Shown: piece after piece, positions 17,555-24,481 of the stretch
Position numbering within the stretch: position 1 is the first letter of the stretch
Layout: each line of letters starts with the position of its first letter
Assembly (NCBI RefSeq): GCF_011742925.1
Contig: NZ_WAEL01000001.1
Span: 558,001-622,000 of the forward strand
Origin: Fibrivirga algicola
GTDB taxonomy: Bacteria > Bacteroidota > Bacteroidia > Cytophagales > Spirosomataceae
Length of the DNA: 64,000 nucleotides
Direction: 5' to 3'
Notes under the pieces: generated by a model
Database searches by the model: none
Told to the model about the DNA's origin: nothing
The model's input: the letters and a program-made list of their open reading frames with translations, nothing else
Made by a program: the position numbers and the translations under genes

Positions 17555-18459
17555 AGCTTCATAAAGTCAGCGAGATTGCCTTTTATCGTTGTCACAATTT
17601 TGCTTTCCTTGAACATGGGATCGTTACTCTTGTCCAGGATTTTACAACGAAAAGCTACCTCTACCGGGGTATTCTTCTTGTTGAACAGCATCTTCGGCAG
17701 CAAACCGAGCGACTCACCGGGTTTTACGGTCATGGGTATAACAAATGGCGTTGACCCCTGAGCTTTGATCAGAATAGGCTCTGGCTGATCGCCTTCTGCA
17801 ATCTGCTTGCCGTCGATCGTAACGCTATAATGCGTGTCGGTGATGTTGAAAGGAATTTTGTTCTTATTGGTGCAGACTAGCCTGGCTGATACATCAGTTC
17901 TGTTCAGGCCAAATCGCCCCAGGTCAATGTCGGCCACCTTAAACTCGGGCAGATAAAACACTGGGCCCCGCACTGATTGACTAATCGTGAAAGTGCGTTC
18001 ACCAGCAATAGGTATGTCCAGATCAAATGTGGTTCTGATGCGGTAATCGGTGCTGTCAGTTCCTGCCGCTTCCAGGCGTTTCAGCACCCCAAGCATCTTG
18101 TTTGTGTACAGTTTTACCGGGAGCGAGAGCAGCGTGCTATCCTGTGCTTTTACGTCGATGGTTTTATCATATGCATCCTTGGCTACCTCTTCATTATCGA
18201 TATAGAGTGTGTAGTCTACCTTACGGGCTTTGAAGCCGATTGGCAACGGATTGTCGATGAGCATCTGCATAGACATCGAGACAGCATCGTCGGTGATGTT
18301 GGTCAGAGTGAGTCGGCTTAATTCGAGCCGTGGCTTTAACGTGCCATCATAACGCCCGCCTTCGGCCTGGGCGTTGCTTTTTAACTTGTTGTAATAGAGG
18401 TATCCACCAATGCCAACCAGTAGCAGTACACCAATCGTAATCAACCATCCCTTTTTCAT
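17536..18459 (-). CDS. Tandem LEA14-like (LEA type 2) protein
   Basis: The 307-residue protein has one N-terminal membrane helix (residues 5-25). The rest forms two consecutive LEA_2/WHy-type beta-sandwich domains, about residues 45-165 and 170-300. Typical signs are SMQMLIDNPLPIGFKARKVDYTLYI in the first repeat and LVCTNKNKIPFNITDTHYSVTI in the second: each has the N-P/K-I-P-F turn and the Y-x-(V/L)-x-I strand. LEA14-like proteins are linked to desiccation and stress; bacterial roles are mostly unknown. It is likely anchored to the inner membrane facing the periplasm. The gene is alone and its stop codon sits inside a terminator hairpin. Confidence 0.82.
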   Translation of the reverse strand: MKKGWLITIGVLLLVGIGGYLYYNKLKSNAQAEGGRYDGTLKPRLELSRLTLTNITDDAVSMSMQMLIDNPLPIGFKARKVDYTLYIDNEEVAKDAYDKTIDVKAQDSTLLSLPVKLYTNKMLGVLKRLEAAGTDSTDYRIRTTFDLDIPIAGERTFTISQSVRGPVFYLPEFKVADIDLGRFGLNRTDVSARLVCTNKNKIPFNITDTHYSVTIDGKQIAEGDQPEPILIKAQGSTPFVIPMTVKPGESLGLLPKMLFNKKNTPVEVAFRCKILDKSNDPMFKESKIVTTIKGNLADFMKLKSLNQ

Positions 18460-18544
18460 AGCGTCGCTTTATAAACTAAACGCCGGCTAGGGACAATGGT
18501 TAACAGGAGTGACCCAATGTGTTTGAATATAGGACAGCCGTAAA

Positions 18545-18590
18545 GTCGCCTCGTACCGATAGGGTGTTGACCCAGGCAGTACGAGGTGAC
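18545..18590 (-). terminator. Hairpin downstream of the helical-protein gene
   Basis: Arms 18545-18556 and 18579-18590 (GTCGCCTCGTAC / GTACGAGGTGAC) pair over 12 bp with one G-T wobble, just past the stop of the minus-strand gene at 18603. Confidence 0.5.
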
Positions 18591-18602
18591 CGGATAGAGA
18601 GG

Positions 18603-18998
18603 CTAGTTCAAGTGAACCAAAGCCGATTTGTACACACGCATTTCGAGCGTCTCGAGCCACTGGTCGAGTGGTTCGCTGGTGTCGCGGGCATTGAGCAACT
18701 CAGCGTCAACCTGGCGGAGCAGGAAATACAACTCGTGTACATGGCACCATTGCCGGTTCAATGCGGCCGCCTGATCAGTAGTGGCGGGCATACGGCGGCT
18801 CTCGGCCGTGAGTCGGCGAAGGCTTTGGCGGAGATGGTAGCGAAGCGTCATCAACCGGCTGGCAACGGGCAATGTCTGCTGCTGTTGCTCTAATTTGGAG
18901 ATGCTGCGTGAGAGCAGGGTGTTGCGCTGATTCAGTTGATCAGACACAACCATCCAGGCTTGGTCAGCCTGAAGTGATTCAAACGTTACGGTTCTCAT
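18603..18998 (-). CDS. Hypothetical helical protein
   Basis: About 131 residues from the ATG at 18996-18998 (a TTG nine bases upstream is also in frame). The sequence is rich in Gln, Leu, Arg and Ser and predicted almost wholly helical, with a coiled-coil-like stretch NTLLSRSISKLEQQQQTL. No signal peptide, membrane helix or known motif is visible and I do not recognise the family. It is followed by a hairpin and lies divergent to rpsT, with the promoter of that gene about 170 bp away. Codon use resembles the neighbours, which supports a real gene. Confidence 0.55.
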   Translation of the reverse strand: MRTVTFESLQADQAWMVVSDQLNQRNTLLSRSISKLEQQQQTLPVASRLMTLRYHLRQSLRRLTAESRRMPATTDQAAALNRQWCHVHELYFLLRQVDAELLNARDTSEPLDQWLETLEMRVYKSALVHLN

Positions 18999-19170
18999 AG
19001 TAGGCAAGTGTTACAGAGACAAATCTATTGATTCGACAGAATAAATAACAGTCCGTTTAGTCTACAGCCTAATTAAATTTTGATTAGAGTGCAATTTGCC
19101 AAATAGCTTGCAACAAAGGCGTGAGTTTCGCTCTATTCCGCTGTTTAACAGATAAACTATATGCCTTCTG

Positions 19171-19202
19171 TTTGTGATAATGCACTCAAACGCTTACCTT
19201 TG
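19171..19202 (+). promoter_or_regulatory. Bacteroidota-type promoter of rpsT
   Basis: TTTG at 19171-19174, a 20-nt spacer, then TACCTTTG at 19195-19202. This matches the Bacteroidota primary sigma consensus (TTTG, 19-21 nt, TANNTTTG). It lies 36 bp upstream of the rpsT start. Confidence 0.7.
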
Positions 19203-19237
19203 CGGACTGATTTCGGAAACCGAACCAAGTCCTGTCA

Positions 19238-19507
19238 ATGGCAAATCATAAAAATACCAAGAAAGCAATCCGGACCAACGCCAAAAAGCGTCTGTTGAAC
19301 CGGTACCAGGCCGTAACAAGCCGTAACCTCGTTAAGAAGCTTCGCAGCACCACTGATCACAGCGCCGCCAGCGACCTGTTGAAGACCGTGATCTCGAAAC
19401 TTGACCGGTTGGCCAAGAAAAACATCATTCACAAGAACAAAGCAGCCAATAACAAGTCGAAACTGACTCGTTTCGTTAACAAACTGGCTCCCGCTACTGC
19501 TGCTTAA
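19238..19507 (+). CDS. rpsT: 30S ribosomal protein S20
   Basis: The 89-residue basic protein begins MANHKNTKKAIRTNAKKR, a hallmark S20 start, and continues as a Lys/Arg-rich three-helix bundle with NIIHKNKAANNKSKLTRFVNKL near the C-terminus. S20 binds 16S rRNA in the body of the small subunit. Length and residue pattern match the family. A strong Bacteroidota-type promoter lies directly upstream and a Rho-independent terminator directly downstream, so it is a single-gene transcription unit. S20 often represses its own translation, but no leader structure was identified here. Confidence 0.98.
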   Translation: MANHKNTKKAIRTNAKKRLLNRYQAVTSRNLVKKLRSTTDHSAASDLLKTVISKLDRLAKKNIIHKNKAANNKSKLTRFVNKLAPATAA

Positions 19508-19555
19508 TTGTAGCCTTATCGGTTCTCGTTCTTCCGGAATAAACGGAATTACCCA

Positions 19556-19587
19556 AACCTTATCTGCTCTGGCGGATAAGGTTTTTT
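19556..19587 (+). terminator. Rho-independent terminator of rpsT
   Basis: Stem AACCTTATCTGC / GCGGATAAGGTT with a 4-nt loop and one G-T wobble, followed directly by a T-run (TTTTTTG). Confidence 0.85.
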
Positions 19588-19668
19588 GTTGCCCCTACTC
19601 TTACCTTTGGGTATGTTCCAGGGCTGATCGACGGCCCGGTGTGAGCAACGATCCCAGACCGTAACAAC

Positions 19669-20367
19669 ATGAATAACTACCAGCCCCTTCGCAGTATAAA
19701 AAGCTGGGCCGAAGAGGACCGCCCTCGCGAAAAGCTCATGCTGAAAGGCACCGCCGCCTTGAGCGATGCCGAATTGGTGGCCATCCTGATCAATTCCGGT
19801 ACGGCCGAACTATCAGCGGTCGATGTGGCGCGCAAGGTGCTGGAGGGTGTTGGCAACAACCTGCACGAACTGGCCAAGCGCAGTGTGAAAGAACTCTCCA
19901 AATTTCGGGGCATTGGCGAAGCACGGGCCATTAGTATTGTAGCCGCGCTGGAGTTGGGGCGCCGGCGGCGGGAGCAGGCCCCCCAGGAGCGCCGCCGCAT
20001 CACCTGCTCGCGCGATGCCTACGAGGAACTGCGCCCGTACCTGATGGATAAACAACACGAGGAATTCTGGATCCTGCTGCTGAACCGGGCCAACGAAGTG
20101 CTGCGGCCCGTTCAGATCAGTGCGGGTGGGGTATCGGGCACGGTAGCCGACCCACGCATGATTTTCAAAGTGGGCCTTGAATACCTGGCGAGTGGTATCA
20201 TTCTGGCGCACAATCACCCATCGGGTAATCTAACCCCGTCACAAGCCGATAAAGACCTGACCCGGAAACTCAAAGAAGCCGGTCGTTTCCTGGACATTCC
20301 CGTTCTCGATCACCTTATTGTCACCGATCGAACGTACCTGAGCTTTGCCGATGAAGGGATTTTGTGA
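19669..20367 (+). CDS. radC: RadC-family (MPN/JAMM) protein
   Basis: The protein has 232 residues. An N-terminal UPF0758/helix-hairpin-helix part includes LSDAELVAILINSGT and FRGIGEARAISI (79-90). The MPN domain carries the JAMM metal motif: HNHPSGNLTPSQAD gives His181, His183 and Asp194, with Glu131 or Glu132 upstream as likely general base. RadC proteins were first named as DNA repair factors, but their biochemical role is unsettled; this is a full-length chromosomal copy, not a plasmid fragment. A TACCTTTG box at 19602-19609 could be its promoter -7 element, though no good -33 box is spaced correctly. It precedes a HAD phosphatase and a site-2 protease on the same strand. Confidence 0.93.
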   Translation: MNNYQPLRSIKSWAEEDRPREKLMLKGTAALSDAELVAILINSGTAELSAVDVARKVLEGVGNNLHELAKRSVKELSKFRGIGEARAISIVAALELGRRRREQAPQERRRITCSRDAYEELRPYLMDKQHEEFWILLLNRANEVLRPVQISAGGVSGTVADPRMIFKVGLEYLASGIILAHNHPSGNLTPSQADKDLTRKLKEAGRFLDIPVLDHLIVTDRTYLSFADEGIL

Positions 20368-20468
20368 ACATAAAGTCTGAAAAGTCGTAGGATATAGTAC
20401 TATAGACTGGAAAGTCATTTTGGAACAAAGCTGGTTTCCCAGTCGTCAAGACAAGCGTAAACGTTACT

Positions 20469-21101
20469 ATGAAAAACATAATTTTTGACCTGGGTGATGT
20501 AATCATCCCGATTGATCTGCGGGCTCCATTGCGGAATTTTGCTCAACTGGCCAACCGGTCTGAAGAGGAAATGGAAGCCCTCTGGAAGGAACATGGTATC
20601 TGGCAGCAATATGAAACCGGGCTTGTCGATGACGAGTCGTTCAGGGCTGCCGTACGCTCCCTGGTGCGGACAGAGTCTGACGAGCCCGATCGCTGGGCCG
20701 ACGATGTGATTGATACGGCCTGGAACAGCGTTTTGCTCGATCTACCCATTGAACGTATTGAGCGTATAAAGGCGTTGAAAGGCAAGTACCGCCTTTTCCT
20801 GTTGAGCAATACCAATCCGATTCATATTCGTGAAGTGGATGCCCGGCTGGCAGAGCTAGGGCAACCATCGCTCGAGTCGATATTCGAGCAGGTCTTTTAT
20901 TCACACATTGTCAGGATGCTCAAGCCGAACCCCGACATTTACGGATACGTTCTGGAGCAGGCCGGATTAGAGCCTGCTGAAACCCTTTTTCTCGACGATA
21001 ATCTGGTGAACATCCAGGCAGCCGCGGGGTTAGGTATCCGGGCCGTTCATGTAGTGCCGCCCAAAACAATTTTGGATTACCTCGATGAACTCGGGGCCTA
21101 A
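20469..21101 (+). CDS. HAD-superfamily hydrolase (subfamily IA, YihX-like)
   Basis: This 210-residue protein starts with HAD motif I IIFDLGDVIIP (nucleophile Asp7). Motif II is LLSNTNPIH, Lys of motif III is in MLKPNPDIY, and motif IV is FLDDNLVNIQAA. This order and the helical cap between motifs I and II fit the YihX/epoxide-hydrolase-N group of HAD phosphatases. Such enzymes dephosphorylate sugar phosphates, for example alpha-glucose-1-phosphate, but the substrate here cannot be predicted. It ends 9 bp before the M50 protease gene, so the two are likely co-transcribed; the functional link is not obvious. Confidence 0.9.
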   Translation: MKNIIFDLGDVIIPIDLRAPLRNFAQLANRSEEEMEALWKEHGIWQQYETGLVDDESFRAAVRSLVRTESDEPDRWADDVIDTAWNSVLLDLPIERIERIKALKGKYRLFLLSNTNPIHIREVDARLAELGQPSLESIFEQVFYSHIVRMLKPNPDIYGYVLEQAGLEPAETLFLDDNLVNIQAAAGLGIRAVHVVPPKTILDYLDELGA

Positions 21102-21110
21102 TCAGTCAAT

Positions 21111-22256
21111 ATGCAAACACGTAAGTACCTCATCCATAGTGCTTTATTTCTAATTACATTGCTTACCACCACGGCCGCCGGTGCCGAGTGGATGTTTGGT
21201 CGATTCTTTATTCCCTTTCCCGGAACGACAGCGATGGGCTGGCGGGAGTTTGTAGCCGGCTTCAATTTTTCGCTTCCTTTTCTGACTGTACTTACGGTTC
21301 ATGAATTTGGCCATTATTTCGTAGCACGGGCCAATAAAGTCCGGGTTACGTTACCCTACTACATTCCGTTCTGGTTCGGCCTAGGGCAAAGTATTGGCAC
21401 AATGGGCGCCTTCATCCGGATCAAAGAGTATATAAGTAGCCGTCAGAAATATTTTGATATCGGTGTTGCCGGGCCATTGGCGGGCTTTGTGGTAGCATTG
21501 GTGTTGTTATGGTACGGGTTTACACACCTGCCCCCGGTCGACTATATTTTTACAATTCACCCTGAGTACAAAAAGTACGGCCTTCGCTACGGCGAATTTG
21601 TTACCCTGAACCTGAACAAAGGGAATGTATCGGCGCTGGCGTTAGGCGACAACCTGCTGTTCTGGTTTTTCAAGACCTACGTGGCCGACCAGTCGCTGCT
21701 GCCGCATCCCTATGAGATGGTGCACTACCCCTATCTGCTGGCTGGTTATCTGTCACTGTTTTTTACCTCACTGAACCTCATTCCTATCGGGCAACTCGAT
21801 GGGGGACACGTGCTATACGCCATGATTGGCCGCAAGCGGTTCAACGCGCTGGCTCCCGTGCTGTTTGTCGGATTTGTATTCTATGCTGGCTTGGGCTTCT
21901 TTAAAGTAGCTGATTTTGCCACTGGTGATGATGCTGTCTTCCAGGATCAGTTGATGAAACTGGTGCTCTACGTAGGGGCACTGTTTCTGGCTTTTTCCCG
22001 CATCAACGACCGGCCCATCACCTCACTACTGATTGCTTTGTCGGTGGTAGTGGCTCAATTTGCGGTGTCCTTCATGTTTCCAACGGTAGAAGGTTACATC
22101 GGCTTTATGGTCTTCGCCGTTGTACTCGGTCGGTTCCTGGGCGTGTATCATCCAGAAACGGAGGAAAATGAACCCCTCAGCACTGGCCGGAAACTACTTG
22201 GCTGGCTGGCCGTGATCGTATTCATTCTCAGCTTCAGCCCAAAGCCGTTTATATAA
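21111..22256 (+). CDS. Site-2 protease family (M50) membrane metalloprotease
   Basis: The 381-residue protein has about eight predicted membrane helices. The zinc motif HEFGH is at 64-68 in TVLTVHEFGHYFVARA. The second S2P motif, NLIPIGQLDGGHVLYA (around residue 225), supplies the third ligand Asp. No PDZ domain is present, which places it with the short S2P group rather than RseP. Such proteases cut membrane-spanning substrates, often anti-sigma factors, inside the bilayer. No sigma/anti-sigma pair is nearby, so the target is unknown. Spacing of 9 bp from the HAD gene suggests an operon. Confidence 0.92.
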   Translation: MQTRKYLIHSALFLITLLTTTAAGAEWMFGRFFIPFPGTTAMGWREFVAGFNFSLPFLTVLTVHEFGHYFVARANKVRVTLPYYIPFWFGLGQSIGTMGAFIRIKEYISSRQKYFDIGVAGPLAGFVVALVLLWYGFTHLPPVDYIFTIHPEYKKYGLRYGEFVTLNLNKGNVSALALGDNLLFWFFKTYVADQSLLPHPYEMVHYPYLLAGYLSLFFTSLNLIPIGQLDGGHVLYAMIGRKRFNALAPVLFVGFVFYAGLGFFKVADFATGDDAVFQDQLMKLVLYVGALFLAFSRINDRPITSLLIALSVVVAQFAVSFMFPTVEGYIGFMVFAVVLGRFLGVYHPETEENEPLSTGRKLLGWLAVIVFILSFSPKPFI

Positions 22257-22258
22257 GC

Positions 22259-22296
22259 TAACGCGGACCCGAGTCAACGACGTGCGGACCGCGTTA
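22259..22296. terminator. Hairpin between convergent M50 and thioredoxin genes
   Basis: Arms TAACGCGG / CCGCGTTA (22259-22266 with 22289-22296) flank a 22-nt loop that contains further short complementarity. It begins two bases after the M50 stop and ends two bases before the thioredoxin stop. Confidence 0.5.
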
Positions 22297-22298
22297 CT

Positions 22299-22613
22299 CT
22301 ATAAATAAGGCTTTACAGAGGCTTCGAGTTTGCCGATAGACTGTACCCCTGATTTCCGCCAGACTACCTTGCCATCTTTAAACATGATCATGGTAGGTAC
22401 GCTCTGAATCTGGAATTTAGTGGCTGCAGCTTTATTCCGATCGATGTCGACCTGTACTACGCTGAGTTTGTCGCCGGTGCGGTCTTCCAGGTGCTTCAGC
22501 GTGGGATTCAACGCTTTGCAGGAGGCGCACCAGGTTGCAAAAAATTCGACCAGCACGGGTTCGCCGCTTTTGATAAGGTCAGAGAAGGGGAGTGGCTGAT
22601 TGGCTTTGTTCAT
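22299..22613 (-). CDS. Thioredoxin-family protein with WCASC active site
   Basis: This 104-residue protein is a single thioredoxin domain with no signal peptide. The active site reads FFATWCASCKALNP (Cys29 and Cys32), and the cis-Pro follows in SVPTMIMFKDGKVV. Canonical thioredoxin has WCGPC; the WCASC form should change redox potential but keeps both Cys. The rest, including VQVDIDRNKAAATKFQIQ, is standard. It likely reduces disulfides in the cytoplasm. It converges on the M50 protease gene. I do not assign trxA because the motif differs and the genome may hold other copies. Confidence 0.9.
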   Translation of the reverse strand: MNKANQPLPFSDLIKSGEPVLVEFFATWCASCKALNPTLKHLEDRTGDKLSVVQVDIDRNKAAATKFQIQSVPTMIMFKDGKVVWRKSGVQSIGKLEASVKPYL

Positions 22614-22773
22614 TGGTTAGTTTCCAGGTACGTTATCGCTGTAGCTGGAATGTATCTGACAACCAAACCGACAGGCTCCTGAGTTCCAGTCTCGTTCTGT
22701 CTATCCTGCCCGGTAACTGGTTAGACCTGTGCGCTGCTTGGCTTTTACGTTTGTTACATTCTAGTATTGACCC

Positions 22774-23643
22774 ATGATCCGACTATTGATACTGCTCTTT
22801 CTAACCGTAGCCAGCCTGCCAGTGCGGGCCCAGGTTATCACCGATTCGCTGCTTATCGATGGTAACTACCGCGTCTTTCATTTTAACGAACCAGTCGGCT
22901 TGCTCAACCGGCCGAGTCTGGTGTTTGTGCTGCACGGTTCAGGTGGCGATGGACTGGGTATGATGAAATCGGCCACGAAGATGGATCAGCGGGCGACTAC
23001 CGAAAATACGCTGGTTGTTTACCCAAGCGGCTACAAGCGCTACTGGAATGAGTGCCGCAAAGCTTCACCGGCTCAGGCTAACGTAGAGAATGTGAATGAG
23101 CAGGCATTTTTCAACGGTATGATTCAGTACTTTGTCAAGCGGTATCGGGTTGATCAGACTCACGTGTTTGCCGTAGGTACGTCGGGTGGGGGGCACATGG
23201 CCTACAAACTGGCCTTGACCATGCCTAAGGCGTTCCGGGCTATTACAGCTATCATTGCCAACTTGCCCGATACGACAAATCTGGATTGTACGCCGTCGGG
23301 TAAGGCAGTGCCGGTCATGATCATCAACGGCACCGACGACTCAACCAACCCTTATAACGGAGGTGTGGTAGTGCTGGGTAAGAATATGACGATGGGTGCA
23401 GTTCGCTCCACCGATCGCACGTTGGCGTACTGGGCTGACCTAGCCAAATACAAGGGGAAGCCAAGTCTGGAAAAGCTGCCCGATACTGACCCCGCCGACG
23501 GCAAAACCATTGAACGCTACACGTACCGCGAGAAAGGGAAACCCGAAATTGTGCTGCTAAAAGTAAACGGTGGTAAGCACGATTATCCCAATGATATCGA
23601 TGTCCACCTGGAAGCGCTGGCCTTTTTCAAGCGCCAACTATAG
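22774..23643 (+). CDS. Secreted esterase, PHB-depolymerase/feruloyl-esterase-like (LpqC type)
   Basis: The 289-residue protein has a signal peptide (residues 1-20, ending VRAQ). The alpha/beta-hydrolase core shows oxyanion motif FVLHGSGGDG (51-60), the nucleophile elbow GTSGGGHMAYKLA, a likely Asp in INGTDDSTNPYNGG and a His in NGGKHDYPND. This layout matches the CE1/LpqC group, which includes polyhydroxybutyrate depolymerases and feruloyl esterases. It probably acts in the periplasm or outside the cell on plant- or polymer-derived esters. It is not adjacent to the esterase island (5 kb away) but is similar in kind. The substrate remains open. Confidence 0.85.
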   Translation: MIRLLILLFLTVASLPVRAQVITDSLLIDGNYRVFHFNEPVGLLNRPSLVFVLHGSGGDGLGMMKSATKMDQRATTENTLVVYPSGYKRYWNECRKASPAQANVENVNEQAFFNGMIQYFVKRYRVDQTHVFAVGTSGGGHMAYKLALTMPKAFRAITAIIANLPDTTNLDCTPSGKAVPVMIINGTDDSTNPYNGGVVVLGKNMTMGAVRSTDRTLAYWADLAKYKGKPSLEKLPDTDPADGKTIERYTYREKGKPEIVLLKVNGGKHDYPNDIDVHLEALAFFKRQL

Positions 23644-23683
23644 GTACAATTTTCGGTAGCAACGTACCCGGAGTCAATCCACC

Positions 23684-23983
23684 TTACTGAAACCTGGCCC
23701 CCTTACGGGCTTTTTGCAAGTCGCTGACCTGCAGTTTAAACAAGGAAGGCCAATTTTTTCCGGTAACATACAGTGCGCCTTCATCCGGACGGTAAGCAAT
23801 ACCATTGAGCACGTTCTCTTTCGTGTTGAGGCCAGCCGGAAGGATAGCCTCCATCGATAGGTCGCCCACTACGTTTCCCGTTGCCAGATCAATCTGAACG
23901 ATCCGGTTAGTCTGCTATACGTTGGCCAGCATGTACCCGTTAATGTACTCTAGTTCGTTTAGGTTGACCACGATTGGCTTTAT
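23684..23983 (-). pseudogene. Glutaminyl-peptide cyclotransferase remnant
   Basis: The minus-strand frame encodes NLNELEYINGYMLANV, a TAG stop, then QTNRIVQIDLATG and finally NVLNGIAYRPDEGALYVTGK up to KKGARFQ-like residues and a TAA. This is the C-terminal part of a beta-propeller glutaminyl cyclase (Glu_cyclase_2), where the family has a Trp after NV; TGG to TAG would explain the stop. The N-terminal two thirds are missing, and homology ends near 23983 with a TAA in frame upstream. The gene therefore appears truncated at the 5' end and interrupted. A functional enzyme would need another copy elsewhere. Confidence 0.72.
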
Positions 23984-24102
23984 TTATTGATCGGCAAAGT
24001 AAGCTATCCGATATGCTTACTTCTGTTTTTACCGATGCGGACGCTGCAGGTGTTCCGTCTGAATGAATAGGCTGAATCGTTTAACTGTAAACGCCGTCAA
24101 GT

Positions 24103-24399
24103 ATGTATGCACGAATTGTTCAGGTTACCCTCTTGCCTGATGCCGCCACCAAAGCAACCGATTATTTCCGTGATTCGGTAGGGCCAGCCCTCAAGAAACA
24201 TCAGGGGTTTAAAAACAGTCGATTCCTGGTTAATTTAGAAAACAACCGTTGCCTGATGGTGACGCTCTGGGAGTCGGAAGCAGATCGAACTGCCGCCGAA
24301 ACGAACGGTTTTTTGCAGGATGTTCTGAAAAACATGAAACCCTATTTTGCGGGGCAACCCATGGTCGACTATTATGAAGTTGCCGTTCAGGTTGCCTGA
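24103..24399 (+). CDS. ABM-like dimeric alpha/beta-barrel protein
   Basis: The 98-residue protein fits the ferredoxin-like fold of antibiotic-biosynthesis monooxygenase (ABM) proteins: strand ARIVQVTLLPD, helix TDYFRDSVGPALKKHQGF, strand RCLMVTLWESEADRTAAE, and the final VDYYEVAVQV strand. ABM-like proteins are small homodimers; many are uncharacterised or bind heme or quinones. No catalytic residue can be assigned. Its stop codon lies inside the start of a 31-bp perfect inverted repeat that ends just before the convergent S9 peptidase stop. The gene is monocistronic. Confidence 0.75.
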   Translation: MYARIVQVTLLPDAATKATDYFRDSVGPALKKHQGFKNSRFLVNLENNRCLMVTLWESEADRTAAETNGFLQDVLKNMKPYFAGQPMVDYYEVAVQVA

Positions 24400-24465
24400 A
24401 GTACTCCCCTGTTTACTACCAGATGCAGTAGGCTTCTGGTAGTAAACAGGGGAGTACTTCAGGCA
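24393..24465. terminator. 31-bp perfect hairpin between convergent genes
   Basis: Arms 24393-24423 and 24435-24465 are perfectly complementary over 31 bp with an 11-nt loop. The left arm includes the last codon and TGA stop of the ABM-like gene; the right arm ends 17 bp before the S9 peptidase stop. It could terminate both transcripts. Confidence 0.75.
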
Positions 24466-24481
24466 GATCGATTTTGATCCG

